Source: Limnobacter parvus
GTDB lineage: Bacteria > Pseudomonadota > Gammaproteobacteria > Burkholderiales > Burkholderiaceae_B
DNA length: 64,000 nt
Direction of reading: 5' to 3'
NCBI RefSeq assembly: GCF_024623725.1
Contig: NZ_JANKHG010000018.1
Span: 150,602 to 214,601, forward strand
Part shown: positions 8,277 through 16,961 of the stretch, in pieces
Numbering within the stretch: the first letter of the stretch is position 1
How the letters are laid out: every line of letters begins with the position of its first letter
Position numbers and translations under genes: made by a program
Notes under the pieces: model-generated
What the model saw: the letters and a program-made list of their open reading frames with translations, nothing else
Told to the model about the DNA's origin: nothing
The model's database searches: none

Positions 8277-9059
8277 ATGGGAACAATTTATTTGGTGCGC
8301 CACGGCCAAGCCAGTTTTGACAGTGCCGATTACGATCAACTTTCTGAGCTTGGACAGTTGCAAGCTGCACAACTGGGCGCATGGTTCAAGGCACGCAAAA
8401 TTAGACTACACGGCTTTTTCAGTGGCAGCATGAACAGGCATCTGCAAACCGCACAGGCCTTTGCCAGCACCTACGGCGTATTTAAGGAACCGGTGCAGCA
8501 TGCCGGTTTGAACGAGTACGACCATGAAGCCATTTTGCAAGCACTGATCGGCCAATACGATGAATCAGATGCATTTGAAAAACAGGTGATGCAGAACGCC
8601 GACCCACGCAAAGCCTTTCAGCAAATTTTCGAGAAAGCCATTGCACGCTGGGTTAGTGGTCAACACGATGCTGATTACCCGGAAAGCTGGGCCACATTTA
8701 AAACACGGGTCATGGCTGGTTTGGGTTCCGTTACCGCGCAGGCCATGCAACTTCGGCAAAGCACTGCTTCGAATTCAAGTTCAAGTTCTGCCAATGTGGT
8801 GGTGTTTACTTCCGGCGGACCAATCACGGTGGTCGCACAAAACCTGCTTCAACTGCCGGATGCCAATGCATTCAGTTTGAACTGGATGATCACCAATTGC
8901 AGCGTGAGCAAATTGTTGTTTGGGCAACGCGGAATCAGCCTGTCGAGTTTTAACGAACAGGCGCATTTCGAAGGCGAAATTGCGGGCGTGTTGGCAGACC
9001 AAGCCAATGGGCTGGAGGCGTTTGCCACCAAACCCAATGGCCTGATTTCTTATCGGTAA
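8277..9059 (+). CDS. histidine phosphatase family protein
   Basis: 260 residues starting MGTIYLVRHGQASF. The RHG motif carries the phospho-accepting histidine, and a second motif (VVVFTSGGPITVVAQNL) lies where the acid/base region of this branch-2-like family would be, although the usual second His is replaced in TSGGP. The middle portion has the expected Arg/Glu (SGSMNRHLQTAQ; GLNEYDHEAI). Related proteins are phosphoglycerate-mutase-like phosphatases. It follows the kinase gene by 5 nt with a weak ribosome site, so it is the third gene of the dehydrogenase-kinase operon. It might remove phosphate from a pathway intermediate, but this is inference. Confidence 0.8.
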   Translation: MGTIYLVRHGQASFDSADYDQLSELGQLQAAQLGAWFKARKIRLHGFFSGSMNRHLQTAQAFASTYGVFKEPVQHAGLNEYDHEAILQALIGQYDESDAFEKQVMQNADPRKAFQQIFEKAIARWVSGQHDADYPESWATFKTRVMAGLGSVTAQAMQLRQSTASNSSSSSANVVVFTSGGPITVVAQNLLQLPDANAFSLNWMITNCSVSKLLFGQRGISLSSFNEQAHFEGEIAGVLADQANGLEAFATKPNGLISYR

Positions 9060-9069
9060 AATTAAGCTT

Positions 9070-9432
9070 TTACTGTGCTTTCTTGATTTCAGTCACGGTG
9101 TAGTTCGACCCTTCCTGCTTCACGTTGAACTTCACCTTGTCGCCTTCTTTCAAACCTTCCAGCATGGCTTTGTCGGCCACACCAAACACCATGGTCATGG
9201 GTGGCATTTCAACACTTTTGATTTCGCCGTGCTTCACTGTGATTTTGCCCGTGTTTTTATTGATTTTGCGAATTTCGCCGTCGGCCATTTCAGTGTTAGC
9301 GGCCATGGCTTCCTTCGCTTCTTTAACACTGCCATGATCGTGGCTGTGCCCGCCTGCGTGGTTGCCAGCATACACGGCACTTGAACCCAACAAAGCCAAC
9401 AGCAAGGCACTGGTTTTTAATGTATTTTTCAT
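9070..9432 (-). CDS. CusF-like periplasmic copper-binding protein
   Basis: 120 residues with a signal peptide (cleavage probably after VYAG) and a His-rich linker (NHAGGHSHDHG). A CusF-type OB-fold domain follows: GEIRKINKNTGKITVKHG, then EMPPMTMVF. The ligand set His...Met-x-Met of CusF is present, but the tryptophan that stacks on Cu(I) in E. coli CusF is replaced by methionine (EMPPMTM versus WPEMTM). It likely ferries Cu(I)/Ag(I) in the periplasm. Last gene of the copper operon, 29 nt after the cupredoxin gene. Confidence 0.85.
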   Translation of the reverse strand: MKNTLKTSALLLALLGSSAVYAGNHAGGHSHDHGSVKEAKEAMAANTEMADGEIRKINKNTGKITVKHGEIKSVEMPPMTMVFGVADKAMLEGLKEGDKVKFNVKQEGSNYTVTEIKKAQ

Positions 9433-9461
9433 GATTACTTCCCCTTCAAAAATCTCAAAAA

Positions 9462-9956
9462 TTATTGGGCTACCACGGTGATTGTGCCCACCATGCCCGC
9501 CTGAAAATGACCTGCAATCAGACAGGCAAACTCGAAATTGCCCGCCCGGTTGAAAGTCCAGATGATTTCACCTGCCTCCCCTGCATTCACATGGGCCATG
9601 TACGGCTCGTCATGCTCCATTCCAGGGAATTTCAGCATCAACTCTGCATGCTTGGCATTCTCTGCTTTCGTTCCAATCACAAATTCATGCAGCAGCTTGC
9701 CGGTGTTCTTCACGCGAAAACGTATGGTTTCGCCTTCTTTTACTTCCAGCTTGCCTGGCTTGAACCGCATGTCGTCGCCCATGCTCACATCAATGGTGCG
9801 CACTACATTGACGGCATCGCCAGCAATGCCCCAATCGGTTTGTTCTTTCACAACCGCAGCGCTGCCACTTTTCTTTTCGCCATGGGCGAACGCAACATTG
9901 CCCATACCTACAGTTAACGCAGCACAGGCCAATACGATTCCAGATAATTTCAACAT
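9462..9956 (-). CDS. cupredoxin-family exported copper protein (CopI-like)
   Basis: 164 residues with a signal peptide (AHG after VAFA). The plastocyanin/azurin-like domain has the type-1 copper ligands His (GKLLHEFVIG), Cys (FEFACLIAGHF), a second His (AGHF) and Met (QAGM). Proteins of this kind occur in proteobacterial copper-tolerance clusters as periplasmic electron carriers or copper sinks. It sits between the multicopper oxidase and the CusF-like gene in one direction with short gaps, so it probably works with the oxidase in Cu(I) detoxification. Confidence 0.85.
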   Translation of the reverse strand: MLKLSGIVLACAALTVGMGNVAFAHGEKKSGSAAVVKEQTDWGIAGDAVNVVRTIDVSMGDDMRFKPGKLEVKEGETIRFRVKNTGKLLHEFVIGTKAENAKHAELMLKFPGMEHDEPYMAHVNAGEAGEIIWTFNRAGNFEFACLIAGHFQAGMVGTITVVAQ

Positions 9957-9979
9957 TTACATTCCTTTACAACAATTTA

Positions 9980-11407
9980 TTAATGACCGGAATGGCCAGT
10001 GGGTTTACGCACCTGCAATTCAATGTGCGGCTGCTGCTTCTGAGCCAACTTCATGCTGGGCTGCCCTGCGTTGCTGCTGCGCGCCGGTTTGGCCAGTTCA
10101 CCTGTGAATTCATATGCCACTGTGCCCTCTGGGTGTTTGTACCAACCAGGGTCTGAATAATCGCCGGGCTTTTGGTCTTTGCGCACCTTGATCATGCTGA
10201 ACATGCCACCCATTTCCACCGACCCGAAAGGCCCATCGCCAGTCATCATGGGAATGGTGTTGTCGGGCAGCGGCATTTGCATTTCAGCCATGTCGGCCAT
10301 GCCGCGTTCACCCATGGCCATGTAGTCGGGAATCAGGTTGGTGATTTTCTTGGTCATGCCCCTGTGGTCCACGCCAATCATGGTGGGCACATCGTGGCCC
10401 ATGGCATTCATGGTGTGGTGGCTTTTGTGGCAGTGGAACGCCCAATCGCCTTCCTCATTGGCGATGAATTCCATTTGCCGCATTTGCCCCACCGCAATGT
10501 CCACGGTCACCTCAGGCCAGCGTGAATTCTTCGGCGTGGGGCCACCATCGGTGCCCGTTACCTCAAATTCATGGCCGTGAATGTGAATGGGGTGATTGGT
10601 CATGGTCAGGTTGCCAACACGCAAACGCACGCGGTCATTCTGGCGTGCCACCAGAGGCGAAATGCCGGGGAACAGGCGGCTGTTCCAGGTCCACAAATTG
10701 AAGTCCAGCATTGTCATGATTTTGGGTGTGTAAGCACCAGGATCAATGTCATAGGCGTTCAGCAAGAAGCAGTAATCGCGGTCTACTTCGCTGATCAACG
10801 GGTTCTTGTTTTTTGGGTGCGTGACCCAAAAGCCCATCATGCCCATGGCCATTTGCACCATTTCGTCCGCATGCGGGTGGTACATGAAGGTACCGGGCCT
10901 GCGCGCTTCGAACTCATACACAAAGGTTTTGCCCGCCGGAATACCCGGCTGGTTCAAACCAGTTACACCGTCCATTCCATTGGGCAAACGCTGGCCGTGC
11001 CAGTGAATGCTGGTGTGCTCTGGCAGTTTGTTGGTCACGAAAATTCGCACTCGGTCGCCTTCCACCACTTCAATTGTGGGGCCAGGGCTTTGGCCGTTGT
11101 AGCCCCACAAGTGGGCCGTCATGCCCGGTGCCATTTCACGCAAAACTGGTTCAGCCACCAAGTGGAATTCCTTTACGCCGTTGTTCATACGCCAGGGCAA
11201 TGTCCAACCGTTCAAGGTAACCACGGGGTTGTAGGGCCGGCCGGTGTTGGGCACCAAGGGGGGCATGGTGTCGGGTGATGTTTGCAAAATGGGTTCAGGC
11301 AAAGCGCTCATGGCCACTTTGCTGACACTGGCTGCTGCCACTGCGCCGCCTGTTAGTGCGGCGGCCTTAAAAAACTCTCGTCTGGAAAATTCTCGTCTGG
11401 AAGTCAT
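9980..11407 (-). CDS. Tat-exported multicopper oxidase
   Basis: 475 residues starting MTSRREFSRREFFKAAAL, a twin-arginine signal. All four copper-binding motifs are visible: HWHG (about 135-138), HPHADE (about 177-182), HPIHIHGHEF (about 270) and HCHKSHHTMNAM (about 326). The last supplies the type-1 Cys, His and an axial Met, and joins the trinuclear cluster. The fold is of the CueO/CopA-like three-domain class but short, without the long Met-rich CopA insertion. It most likely oxidises Cu(I) in the periplasm. The ATG at 11407 has an AAGGA site; further upstream the frame is open but non-homologous. Confidence 0.92.
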   Translation of the reverse strand: MTSRREFSRREFFKAAALTGGAVAAASVSKVAMSALPEPILQTSPDTMPPLVPNTGRPYNPVVTLNGWTLPWRMNNGVKEFHLVAEPVLREMAPGMTAHLWGYNGQSPGPTIEVVEGDRVRIFVTNKLPEHTSIHWHGQRLPNGMDGVTGLNQPGIPAGKTFVYEFEARRPGTFMYHPHADEMVQMAMGMMGFWVTHPKNKNPLISEVDRDYCFLLNAYDIDPGAYTPKIMTMLDFNLWTWNSRLFPGISPLVARQNDRVRLRVGNLTMTNHPIHIHGHEFEVTGTDGGPTPKNSRWPEVTVDIAVGQMRQMEFIANEEGDWAFHCHKSHHTMNAMGHDVPTMIGVDHRGMTKKITNLIPDYMAMGERGMADMAEMQMPLPDNTIPMMTGDGPFGSVEMGGMFSMIKVRKDQKPGDYSDPGWYKHPEGTVAYEFTGELAKPARSSNAGQPSMKLAQKQQPHIELQVRKPTGHSGH

Positions 11408-11424
11408 GTTCAATATCCTTTTAT

Positions 11425-12849
11425 TTAGTGGCCACCGCCGGCGTCGCCGCCAGCACTTGCCGCTGCACCACTGACCGACACCAGCACGGGTTTGCCAACC
11501 ACAGTGGCCTGCAAAGCCGCATCGGCCCGCCAAAAATCAGCTTGCGCATTGATGGCCTGAACCACGGTATTCACCTGGTCGCGGCTGTCTGCCAGCAACT
11601 CAAACACGCCAATGAACATGCCGTTGTAGCGCAGCAAGTTTTCATCGGCAATGGTTTGTTTCAAGGGCACAATTTCATCGCGATAGTGGCGTGCAATGTC
11701 ATAGGTGGTGCGGTAGGCGGAATAGCTTTCACGCAAGGTAGACTGCGCGCTGCGCAGTGTTGATTCAAGCCGGTTGGCTGCCGCCAGGGTATTGGCATTG
11801 AAGGCATCACGCTTCATACCACCCCAATCAAAAATTGGCAGGCGCAATTCAAGCTCCCAACCCTTTTTGTTGGCGCGTTCGCCACTGCCATTGTCAAATA
11901 CGGTGTCGTAACGAACTGCGCCTTCAAGGTCAAGGAAACTGGCAATATTGCCCAGCCCTTGCGCCTTGGCACTGGTGTCAAAACCTTGCTTGGCCATGCG
12001 TACATCCAGGCGTTCTTCGCCTTGTTTGGCGACTTCGGCCGGGGCCTTGGGCGCATCTGGCAAATCGGGCAGCCGGTCAGGCAACTTCAGTTGCATGGTT
12101 TGCTCTGTGTTCAAGCCCAACATGCGCACCAGGTTTTCACGGGCGGCGGTTGCCTTGTGGCGCGTGGCGGCCAGGTTCAAGGCAGCATCGGCATAAAAGC
12201 TTTGCTGACGTGCACGCTGCAAGCGAGTGAAGTTGCCCACTTCCTGCATGCGGCGGGCCAGTTCGGCGCTGGTTTGTGCACTTTCAAACACCTGTTGGGC
12301 GTAGGTGTGTGCCTGTTTGGCAGCCACTGCGTCTACCCAAGCCTGTCGTACTTGAGTTACCTGGTCCACCACACTGCTGGTTAACTGCAACTGGGCTCGA
12401 TCAATTTGACTGCGAGCAATGCCTTGACGGGCAGGCAGGCTTAACAGATCAAGCAGGCCAAACTTGAGCAAACGCCCAATTTCCACCTCGTCTTTGAAAC
12501 GCACTCGTTCAAATACAAACACCGGGTTGTGCAATCGCCCGCTTTGCGCGGCTTGGGAAGCCTGTGCCCAGTTTTCAGCCAATACAGTTTGAAACTGCGG
12601 GCTGTTGGTCAACATCAGTTCCACAGCAGCGGGTTGGCTCAGCGGCTCTTTCAGTATTTCGCTTGCTTTGGTAGCCATGGCTTGGCGCTGTTCGTCGGTT
12701 TGAACAAGGCTCAGCTTGCCATCGGTAAAACCATTCAATTCCTGATTGGTTTGCTCGACTGACTCATTGATATTCACCGACGCACAACCCGCCAACACAA
12801 GCACCGCAAAAGCGATGGCTGTTTTTTTCAACACAATCGGCGCGTTCAT
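11425..12849 (-). CDS. TolC-family outer-membrane lipoprotein of the copper cluster
   Basis: 474 residues with a signal peptide and lipobox (VLAGC, Cys 22). It has the repeated long-helix architecture of outer-membrane efflux proteins (two related halves, with conserved ARQGIARSQIDRAQ and ELRLPIFDWGGMKRDAFNAN). TolC/CusC-type proteins form trimeric outer-membrane ducts. No RND pump or adaptor gene accompanies it, which is unusual for an efflux duct. It may partner a pump encoded elsewhere or serve another role in copper export. The start overlaps the preceding small gene by ATGA, and the oxidase follows 17 nt after its stop. Confidence 0.88.
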   Translation of the reverse strand: MNAPIVLKKTAIAFAVLVLAGCASVNINESVEQTNQELNGFTDGKLSLVQTDEQRQAMATKASEILKEPLSQPAAVELMLTNSPQFQTVLAENWAQASQAAQSGRLHNPVFVFERVRFKDEVEIGRLLKFGLLDLLSLPARQGIARSQIDRAQLQLTSSVVDQVTQVRQAWVDAVAAKQAHTYAQQVFESAQTSAELARRMQEVGNFTRLQRARQQSFYADAALNLAATRHKATAARENLVRMLGLNTEQTMQLKLPDRLPDLPDAPKAPAEVAKQGEERLDVRMAKQGFDTSAKAQGLGNIASFLDLEGAVRYDTVFDNGSGERANKKGWELELRLPIFDWGGMKRDAFNANTLAAANRLESTLRSAQSTLRESYSAYRTTYDIARHYRDEIVPLKQTIADENLLRYNGMFIGVFELLADSRDQVNTVVQAINAQADFWRADAALQATVVGKPVLVSVSGAAASAGGDAGGGH

Positions 12850-13157
12850 TGGGCGCCTCCGTGTTGATGCGGCTTGGCGGCAGGTGGATTGGCGGCACCG
12901 GTGGGTGCAGCACCCTTTTCTGGGTTGTCCGAGTTGTTTTCCGCTTTGCTTTCATAAGGTTCGCGGGCGTACACGCGCCAACCACCAATTTCTTCAACCA
13001 GCCTGTTCACCTTGGGCCAGTTTTGAATTTCAGGATCGGAATAGGCCTGGTAGCCCTCAAACGCCGATTGGTATTCAAATGTTTGCGCTGCTGTTTCGCT
13101 GTGGACGGGCAAAGCCACGCCCAACAAGGGCAACGCGACTAAATAATGGAACTTCAT
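12846..13157 (-). CDS. small exported hypothetical protein in copper operon
   Basis: About 103 residues starting MKFHYLVALP with a GAGGA ribosome site. The signal peptide ends near PVHSET. The mature part has an aromatic segment (FEYQSAFEGYQAYSD; INxWxxVNxLVxxIGGW-like) and a low-complexity Pro/Ala tail ending HQHGGAQ. The region FEGYQAYSDPEIQNWPKVN is a pattern I associate with small proteins next to copper-resistance TolC genes, but I cannot name a family with certainty. Coupled to the TolC-type gene by a 4-nt overlap, so it probably acts with that duct or as a periplasmic metal binder. Confidence 0.65.
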   Translation of the reverse strand: MKFHYLVALPLLGVALPVHSETAAQTFEYQSAFEGYQAYSDPEIQNWPKVNRLVEEIGGWRVYAREPYESKAENNSDNPEKGAAPTGAANPPAAKPHQHGGAQ

Positions 13158-13221
13158 AGGTCCTCGCAATTGTTCAATACACAGGGCACGTGCAGGTTTT
13201 AGCCCGCTCAGTGCCCACGAA

Positions 13222-13632
13222 TCAAATTGCGAGTGTTTTTGGCGGTCGGTCTATTCGGCGCGTGTCGGCTGAATGGGGAATTTGAGGGGCTGAAATGGGG
13301 TGAAGTATGTCGTGTTGAACAGCACCAAAACTGGCTTGAGCCACGGGCAATAAAACCACCGCGCAGGTAGGGGCGCAGTTGCAACAACCGTGTAGCGACT
13401 TCATCAGCTTCTTGGCTGAATCAGGGTCGGTGTCGTCGGTGGCGTGCATGCTGTGATCCATGCTTCCGTGGTCCATGTCGCTGTGATTCAGCATGGATAC
13501 AGACTCAGCGGAACTATCCCCCTGCAAATGGCATGCGAACATGCTTGCCTGCGCCATGCCTTGAACAGGCAACGCAAACAACATCATCCACAGTAGAAGG
13601 GTTCTTACCACTTTTGTCATAGACCGCAACAT
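13222..13632 (-). CDS. Met/His-rich small exported protein heading the copper operon
   Basis: About 136 residues. A signal peptide (TLLLWMMLFALPVQGMAQA) precedes a mature segment rich in Met, His and Asp (HSDMDHGSMDHSMHATDD) and then a cysteine cluster, HGCCNCAPTC. These are plausible Cu(I)/Cu(II) ligands, and similar short proteins open many copper-resistance clusters without an assigned biochemical role. The ATG at 13632 is chosen; one at 13620 is also possible and neither has a convincing ribosome site. It lies 64 nt upstream of the next copper gene, and its upstream 45 nt contain a MerR-type promoter candidate. Confidence 0.65.
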   Translation of the reverse strand: MLRSMTKVVRTLLLWMMLFALPVQGMAQASMFACHLQGDSSAESVSMLNHSDMDHGSMDHSMHATDDTDPDSAKKLMKSLHGCCNCAPTCAVVLLPVAQASFGAVQHDILHPISAPQIPHSADTRRIDRPPKTLAI

Positions 13633-13642
13633 ATCACTTGTA

Positions 13643-13673
13643 CCTAGACTCGGCAAGCTGGGGAAAGTTGCAA
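13643..13673 (-). promoter_or_regulatory. possible MerR/CueR-type promoter of the copper operon
   Basis: TTGCAA is followed by exactly 19 nt and then TCTAGG. The long 19-nt spacer is the hallmark of MerR-family promoters, and its left part CTTTCCCC resembles the CCTTCCCC half-site of CueR operators. The right half is poorly conserved. The predicted start of transcription would fall only a few nucleotides before the first ATG. Confidence 0.35.
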
Positions 13674-13676
13674 TGC

Positions 13677-15857
13677 CTAACCCAGGGCACCTTGAATTTT
13701 TAACTGCTCCACCAACAGTGCGCGCACCACCTTGGCTTGTAAACCATGGGTTTCGGTCAGCTCCATTCGCGCCAAATACGGTTGAGCCGATGCAGGTGGG
13801 CTGCCCGCCATCAAAGCCTTCAGTAACAACTTCCATTTGGGCGTGGTGGCCGCCAGGGTTTTTACGTCCTTCAGGGCCTGGGCCAGCATCCATTCTTGCT
13901 CGGTGAAGTCGCAGCCCAGCGGGAATGCAGGCAAAAAACCCTCTTTCTCCGGTGAGTCCAACCGGGCAGCCAAGTTGGCAGGGGTGTTGCTTTGAAACGC
14001 GGCAGGAATTTGATAATCAGGTTCAATTTTTCCTGCTTCTTTGGCTTGCTTCAACAGCTCGGCCTGAAACCGTGAATCCGCAATTTCAAGCAGCGCTTTG
14101 GCCACAACGGAATCTGATTTGCCCCGCAAATCGGCGATGCCGTATTCGGTCACTACGATGTCGCGCAAGTGGCGGGGAATTGTGCAGTGCCCGTAACTGA
14201 ACACAATATTGCTGGTTGCTTTGCCACCTTGTTCATTCTCGCGCACGGCGCGAATCATCAAAATACTGCGCCCGGTGGGTAGCTTGTGCGCCATCGATAC
14301 GAAATTGTATTGCCCGCCCACGCCGGAAATAACGCGGCCATCAGCTAGGCCATCTGACACCACCGCACCGCCCAGCGTGGCCAAAATACCGGTGTTTACA
14401 AACCGTGCGTGCGTGCGTTGTTCGTTGTACAGGGTGTGGTTCAAATCCAGTTGATTCACATGCTCTACACCCAGCATGTGAATGGCATCGCGCTCGTCTT
14501 GCGGCATGTTTTTCAATGCTGAATACATGGCCGTGGGGCCCAGAAAAAACCCGGCATGCAGCACCGTGCCGCCTTTTAACGGTGAACCCAGACTATTCTG
14601 CGCCAAAGCGTACAGTGTATTCGGGTCAGCCAGATTGGCCAAAACACGTTGTCCGTTGGGCAACACCAGCCACACGCCATCCATCAGCACATTGTTCTGC
14701 AACAGCCCGTGGTGTTTGAACACGGCAAGATCGTCAGGGGTAATTTCACGAACGCCCAGCTCAACCAGGTTTTCCCACACTGCGGAAGTGGGCTTGGCGG
14801 GGTCAAGCCCGCCTTGGTTGATCAACCGTTGCAAAGCCCAGTGATCGTAAACCTTGCGTTTCAGCACCCCGGCTTGCATCAAGTGCAAAAAACCATCCAC
14901 AAACATTTCGGTGGCACCATACAAGCCGTTTTCGAACGGGGTATTTCCACCGATTTGTTCAGCCAGTTTGTAGCTTGCCTCGCCCCAGTTCAAGGCTTTT
15001 AGTACACTTTGGTAATTCGCATTTTGGGTGTGCCGCAGGTGCAACGCATGCACAACTGCATCGCCCAAGGCACCAATGCCCACCTGCAAAGTGCCGCCGT
15101 CTTTAATCAACGCACTGGTGTAAAAACCCAAGGCATAATCAGCCAGCCCCACTGGCAATTTCGGCGTGGAAAACAGTGTGGTGGAATACCGGGGGTGGTC
15201 CACCACCACGTCGAATTCTTCACAAGGTACTTCTGCACTGTGGCCCATGTAGGGCAAGCGCTGGTTCACAACCCCCACCACCATGTGGCCACGGCCACTT
15301 TGCCTCAGCATGCGCACCAGTTCTATCGATGTATCGGGGTTGCAACTCAGGGAATAATGCGTGGCTTCGCCTTCATCGGGTTTGCACACCGCCTGCATGG
15401 CCAGGTTGCAGCCCATGTGGAAAATATCGCGCGCTGCTGTGGTGTAGTTGGTGCTGACATAATTTTGCTGGGCATCCACATTACCCATGCGACTGCCCGG
15501 CTTGAAGAAAAACTCGTGCACCTTTATGTTGCCAGGCAACTTGCCATTTGTTGCATCGACGGCATACAGCAGGTCGGGGCAATCGCCCCAAACGCGTTCC
15601 ACAAAGGGTTTCAGGAAAGCGGCTTCTGTGTCGGAACCTGGCACAGGCTTTTCTAGTGACAATGCCGTAAGAATCGTCAAATCAATTGACGGGTCGGCCT
15701 TTGCGCGCAGGTACAAGGCGTTGATCAGTTCAGGCGGTTTACCCAAACCCAAAGGCAAACCCACTCTAATCTGCTTGCCGAGCCGCTGAAGGATTTCATC
15801 CACACACTGTTCAACATTGTCCAAAACTACCGGTTTGTTTGTGCTGTGTGTGGACAT
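13677..15857 (-). CDS. acetyl-CoA hydrolase/transferase family protein
   Basis: 726 residues, longer than the usual ~500-residue acetyl-CoA hydrolases but matching the two-domain form with an extra C-terminal stretch. Seen: FFKPGSRMGNVDAQQNYVSTNYT, the GVGGQYNFVSMAHKLP loop that binds CoA, and the strongly conserved DIVVTEYGIADLRGKSD near residue 570. Such enzymes hydrolyse acyl-CoA or transfer CoA between carboxylic acids in the cytoplasm. The ATG at 15857 has GAGGA upstream. It follows the metal-dependent hydrolase gene by 15 nt in the same direction, so the two form an operon; the copper operon begins just after it. Confidence 0.85.
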   Translation of the reverse strand: MSTHSTNKPVVLDNVEQCVDEILQRLGKQIRVGLPLGLGKPPELINALYLRAKADPSIDLTILTALSLEKPVPGSDTEAAFLKPFVERVWGDCPDLLYAVDATNGKLPGNIKVHEFFFKPGSRMGNVDAQQNYVSTNYTTAARDIFHMGCNLAMQAVCKPDEGEATHYSLSCNPDTSIELVRMLRQSGRGHMVVGVVNQRLPYMGHSAEVPCEEFDVVVDHPRYSTTLFSTPKLPVGLADYALGFYTSALIKDGGTLQVGIGALGDAVVHALHLRHTQNANYQSVLKALNWGEASYKLAEQIGGNTPFENGLYGATEMFVDGFLHLMQAGVLKRKVYDHWALQRLINQGGLDPAKPTSAVWENLVELGVREITPDDLAVFKHHGLLQNNVLMDGVWLVLPNGQRVLANLADPNTLYALAQNSLGSPLKGGTVLHAGFFLGPTAMYSALKNMPQDERDAIHMLGVEHVNQLDLNHTLYNEQRTHARFVNTGILATLGGAVVSDGLADGRVISGVGGQYNFVSMAHKLPTGRSILMIRAVRENEQGGKATSNIVFSYGHCTIPRHLRDIVVTEYGIADLRGKSDSVVAKALLEIADSRFQAELLKQAKEAGKIEPDYQIPAAFQSNTPANLAARLDSPEKEGFLPAFPLGCDFTEQEWMLAQALKDVKTLAATTPKWKLLLKALMAGSPPASAQPYLARMELTETHGLQAKVVRALLVEQLKIQGALG

Positions 15858-15872
15858 GAATCCTCGCAAAAG

Positions 15873-16835
15873 TTAAGCGGCCTCCTTCAGGTTTGCCGCA
15901 ATCGTACTGGCCGCCATGGCAGCCGGGGACTGGTTCAAATAGGCTTGGGCCAATTCAGTAGAACCCTCTTTGGAGGGATCGTACCATGGGCTGAAATAAG
16001 GCAATTGCTGCATCACCAACCACAGTGGGTTGGGCAGCAAACCCTTGCGGGAACTCTTGAACCATTCCACCCACATCCAGGGTTTGTACACCGTTGGTTT
16101 TTTCTTGGCAAAGCGCGGGTCTTGCCCGGCAATATTGGCGGCACCATCCACCCACAAACCGATGATCATGGGCACCACGATTGCGGCCATGTAATAACGC
16201 GACAGGTAATCGCCACCCAGGTGTTTGTACAAATCGAAGGCCACGCTGCGGTGCTCGACTTCCTCGGCGCCGTGCCAGCGTATCAAGTCAAGCATCACTT
16301 GGTCGGCATTGATTTCATCCCACTTTTTGTTTTCCAGTGCATACATGCCCAACACGCAAGTCATGTGTTCGATGGTGGCCACCAGGCCCAGGCGGGCCAA
16401 CAACCAGCGGCGCTCCAGCAGGGCCGGTACCTTCTTTCCGAAGGGTTTGTCATCAAGCACCACATCAAAAAGCCACTTCATCAGTTTTTGATTGCGCTCG
16501 GTTTTAATGCCCCGCGCTGCCAAATATTCTTCAGTGGCCGAGCTGTGGCCGCGCGCATGCATGGCTTCCTGTTTGATGAAACCGCGCACATCTTCTTTCA
16601 GTTTTTCGTCGCTGACCAGCGGCAAGGCCTTGTTGTACAGACGACAAAACCAGAATTCACCTGCTGGCAAAATCAGGTTGATTTCATTGATGAAGTAACT
16701 GGAATAGGGCTCGTTGGGAAGCCAGTCTATGGGCGTTTCCGACCAGTCAAACTTCACATTGCGCTGCTTCAGTACCGTGTCGGTATTGGATGCAGCACGC
16801 GCAGGCTTTCTACGGGCAGTGGTGGTGGCGGTCAT
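15873..16835 (-). CDS. PF10118-type putative metal-dependent hydrolase
   Basis: About 320 residues, all-helical, with the conserved Glu/His motifs of the metal_hydrol family: FIKQEAMHARGHS, TIEHMTCVLG and WHGAEEVEHRSVAFD. The spacing suggests a diiron-like four-helix core. Members are often encoded beside lipid or acyl-CoA genes, and here the next gene is the acetyl-CoA hydrolase. The biochemical activity is not established. Start at 16835 (MTATTTARRKPARAAS) with GGAG 7 nt upstream. A 7-bp palindrome lies 27 nt upstream of the start. Confidence 0.8.
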   Translation of the reverse strand: MTATTTARRKPARAASNTDTVLKQRNVKFDWSETPIDWLPNEPYSSYFINEINLILPAGEFWFCRLYNKALPLVSDEKLKEDVRGFIKQEAMHARGHSSATEEYLAARGIKTERNQKLMKWLFDVVLDDKPFGKKVPALLERRWLLARLGLVATIEHMTCVLGMYALENKKWDEINADQVMLDLIRWHGAEEVEHRSVAFDLYKHLGGDYLSRYYMAAIVVPMIIGLWVDGAANIAGQDPRFAKKKPTVYKPWMWVEWFKSSRKGLLPNPLWLVMQQLPYFSPWYDPSKEGSTELAQAYLNQSPAAMAASTIAANLKEAA

Positions 16836-16861
16836 GATCGGTCTCCGGCGTTTTAGTCTAG

Positions 16862-16881
16862 ATGACATTCTTTGATGTCAT
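16862..16881. promoter_or_regulatory. palindrome upstream of metal-dependent hydrolase
   Basis: ATGACAT and ATGTCAT are perfect inverted arms separated by 6 nt, 27 nt before the hydrolase start codon. Candidate operator; cognate factor unknown. Confidence 0.35.
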
Positions 16882-16961
16882 GGTTTGATCATAACCGGGA
16901 AGTGACAGAACGGATAGGGGATTTGTTCTACTGAAACCAAACATGTATTGTGGTGTCAAAA

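Noticed and set aside
15846..16856. Long open frame antisense to the metal-dependent hydrolase gene
   Set aside because: No ribosome site and His/Gln-rich composition typical of reverse-complement shadows; similar shadows antisense to the copper oxidase and the RND genes were dismissed for the same reason.
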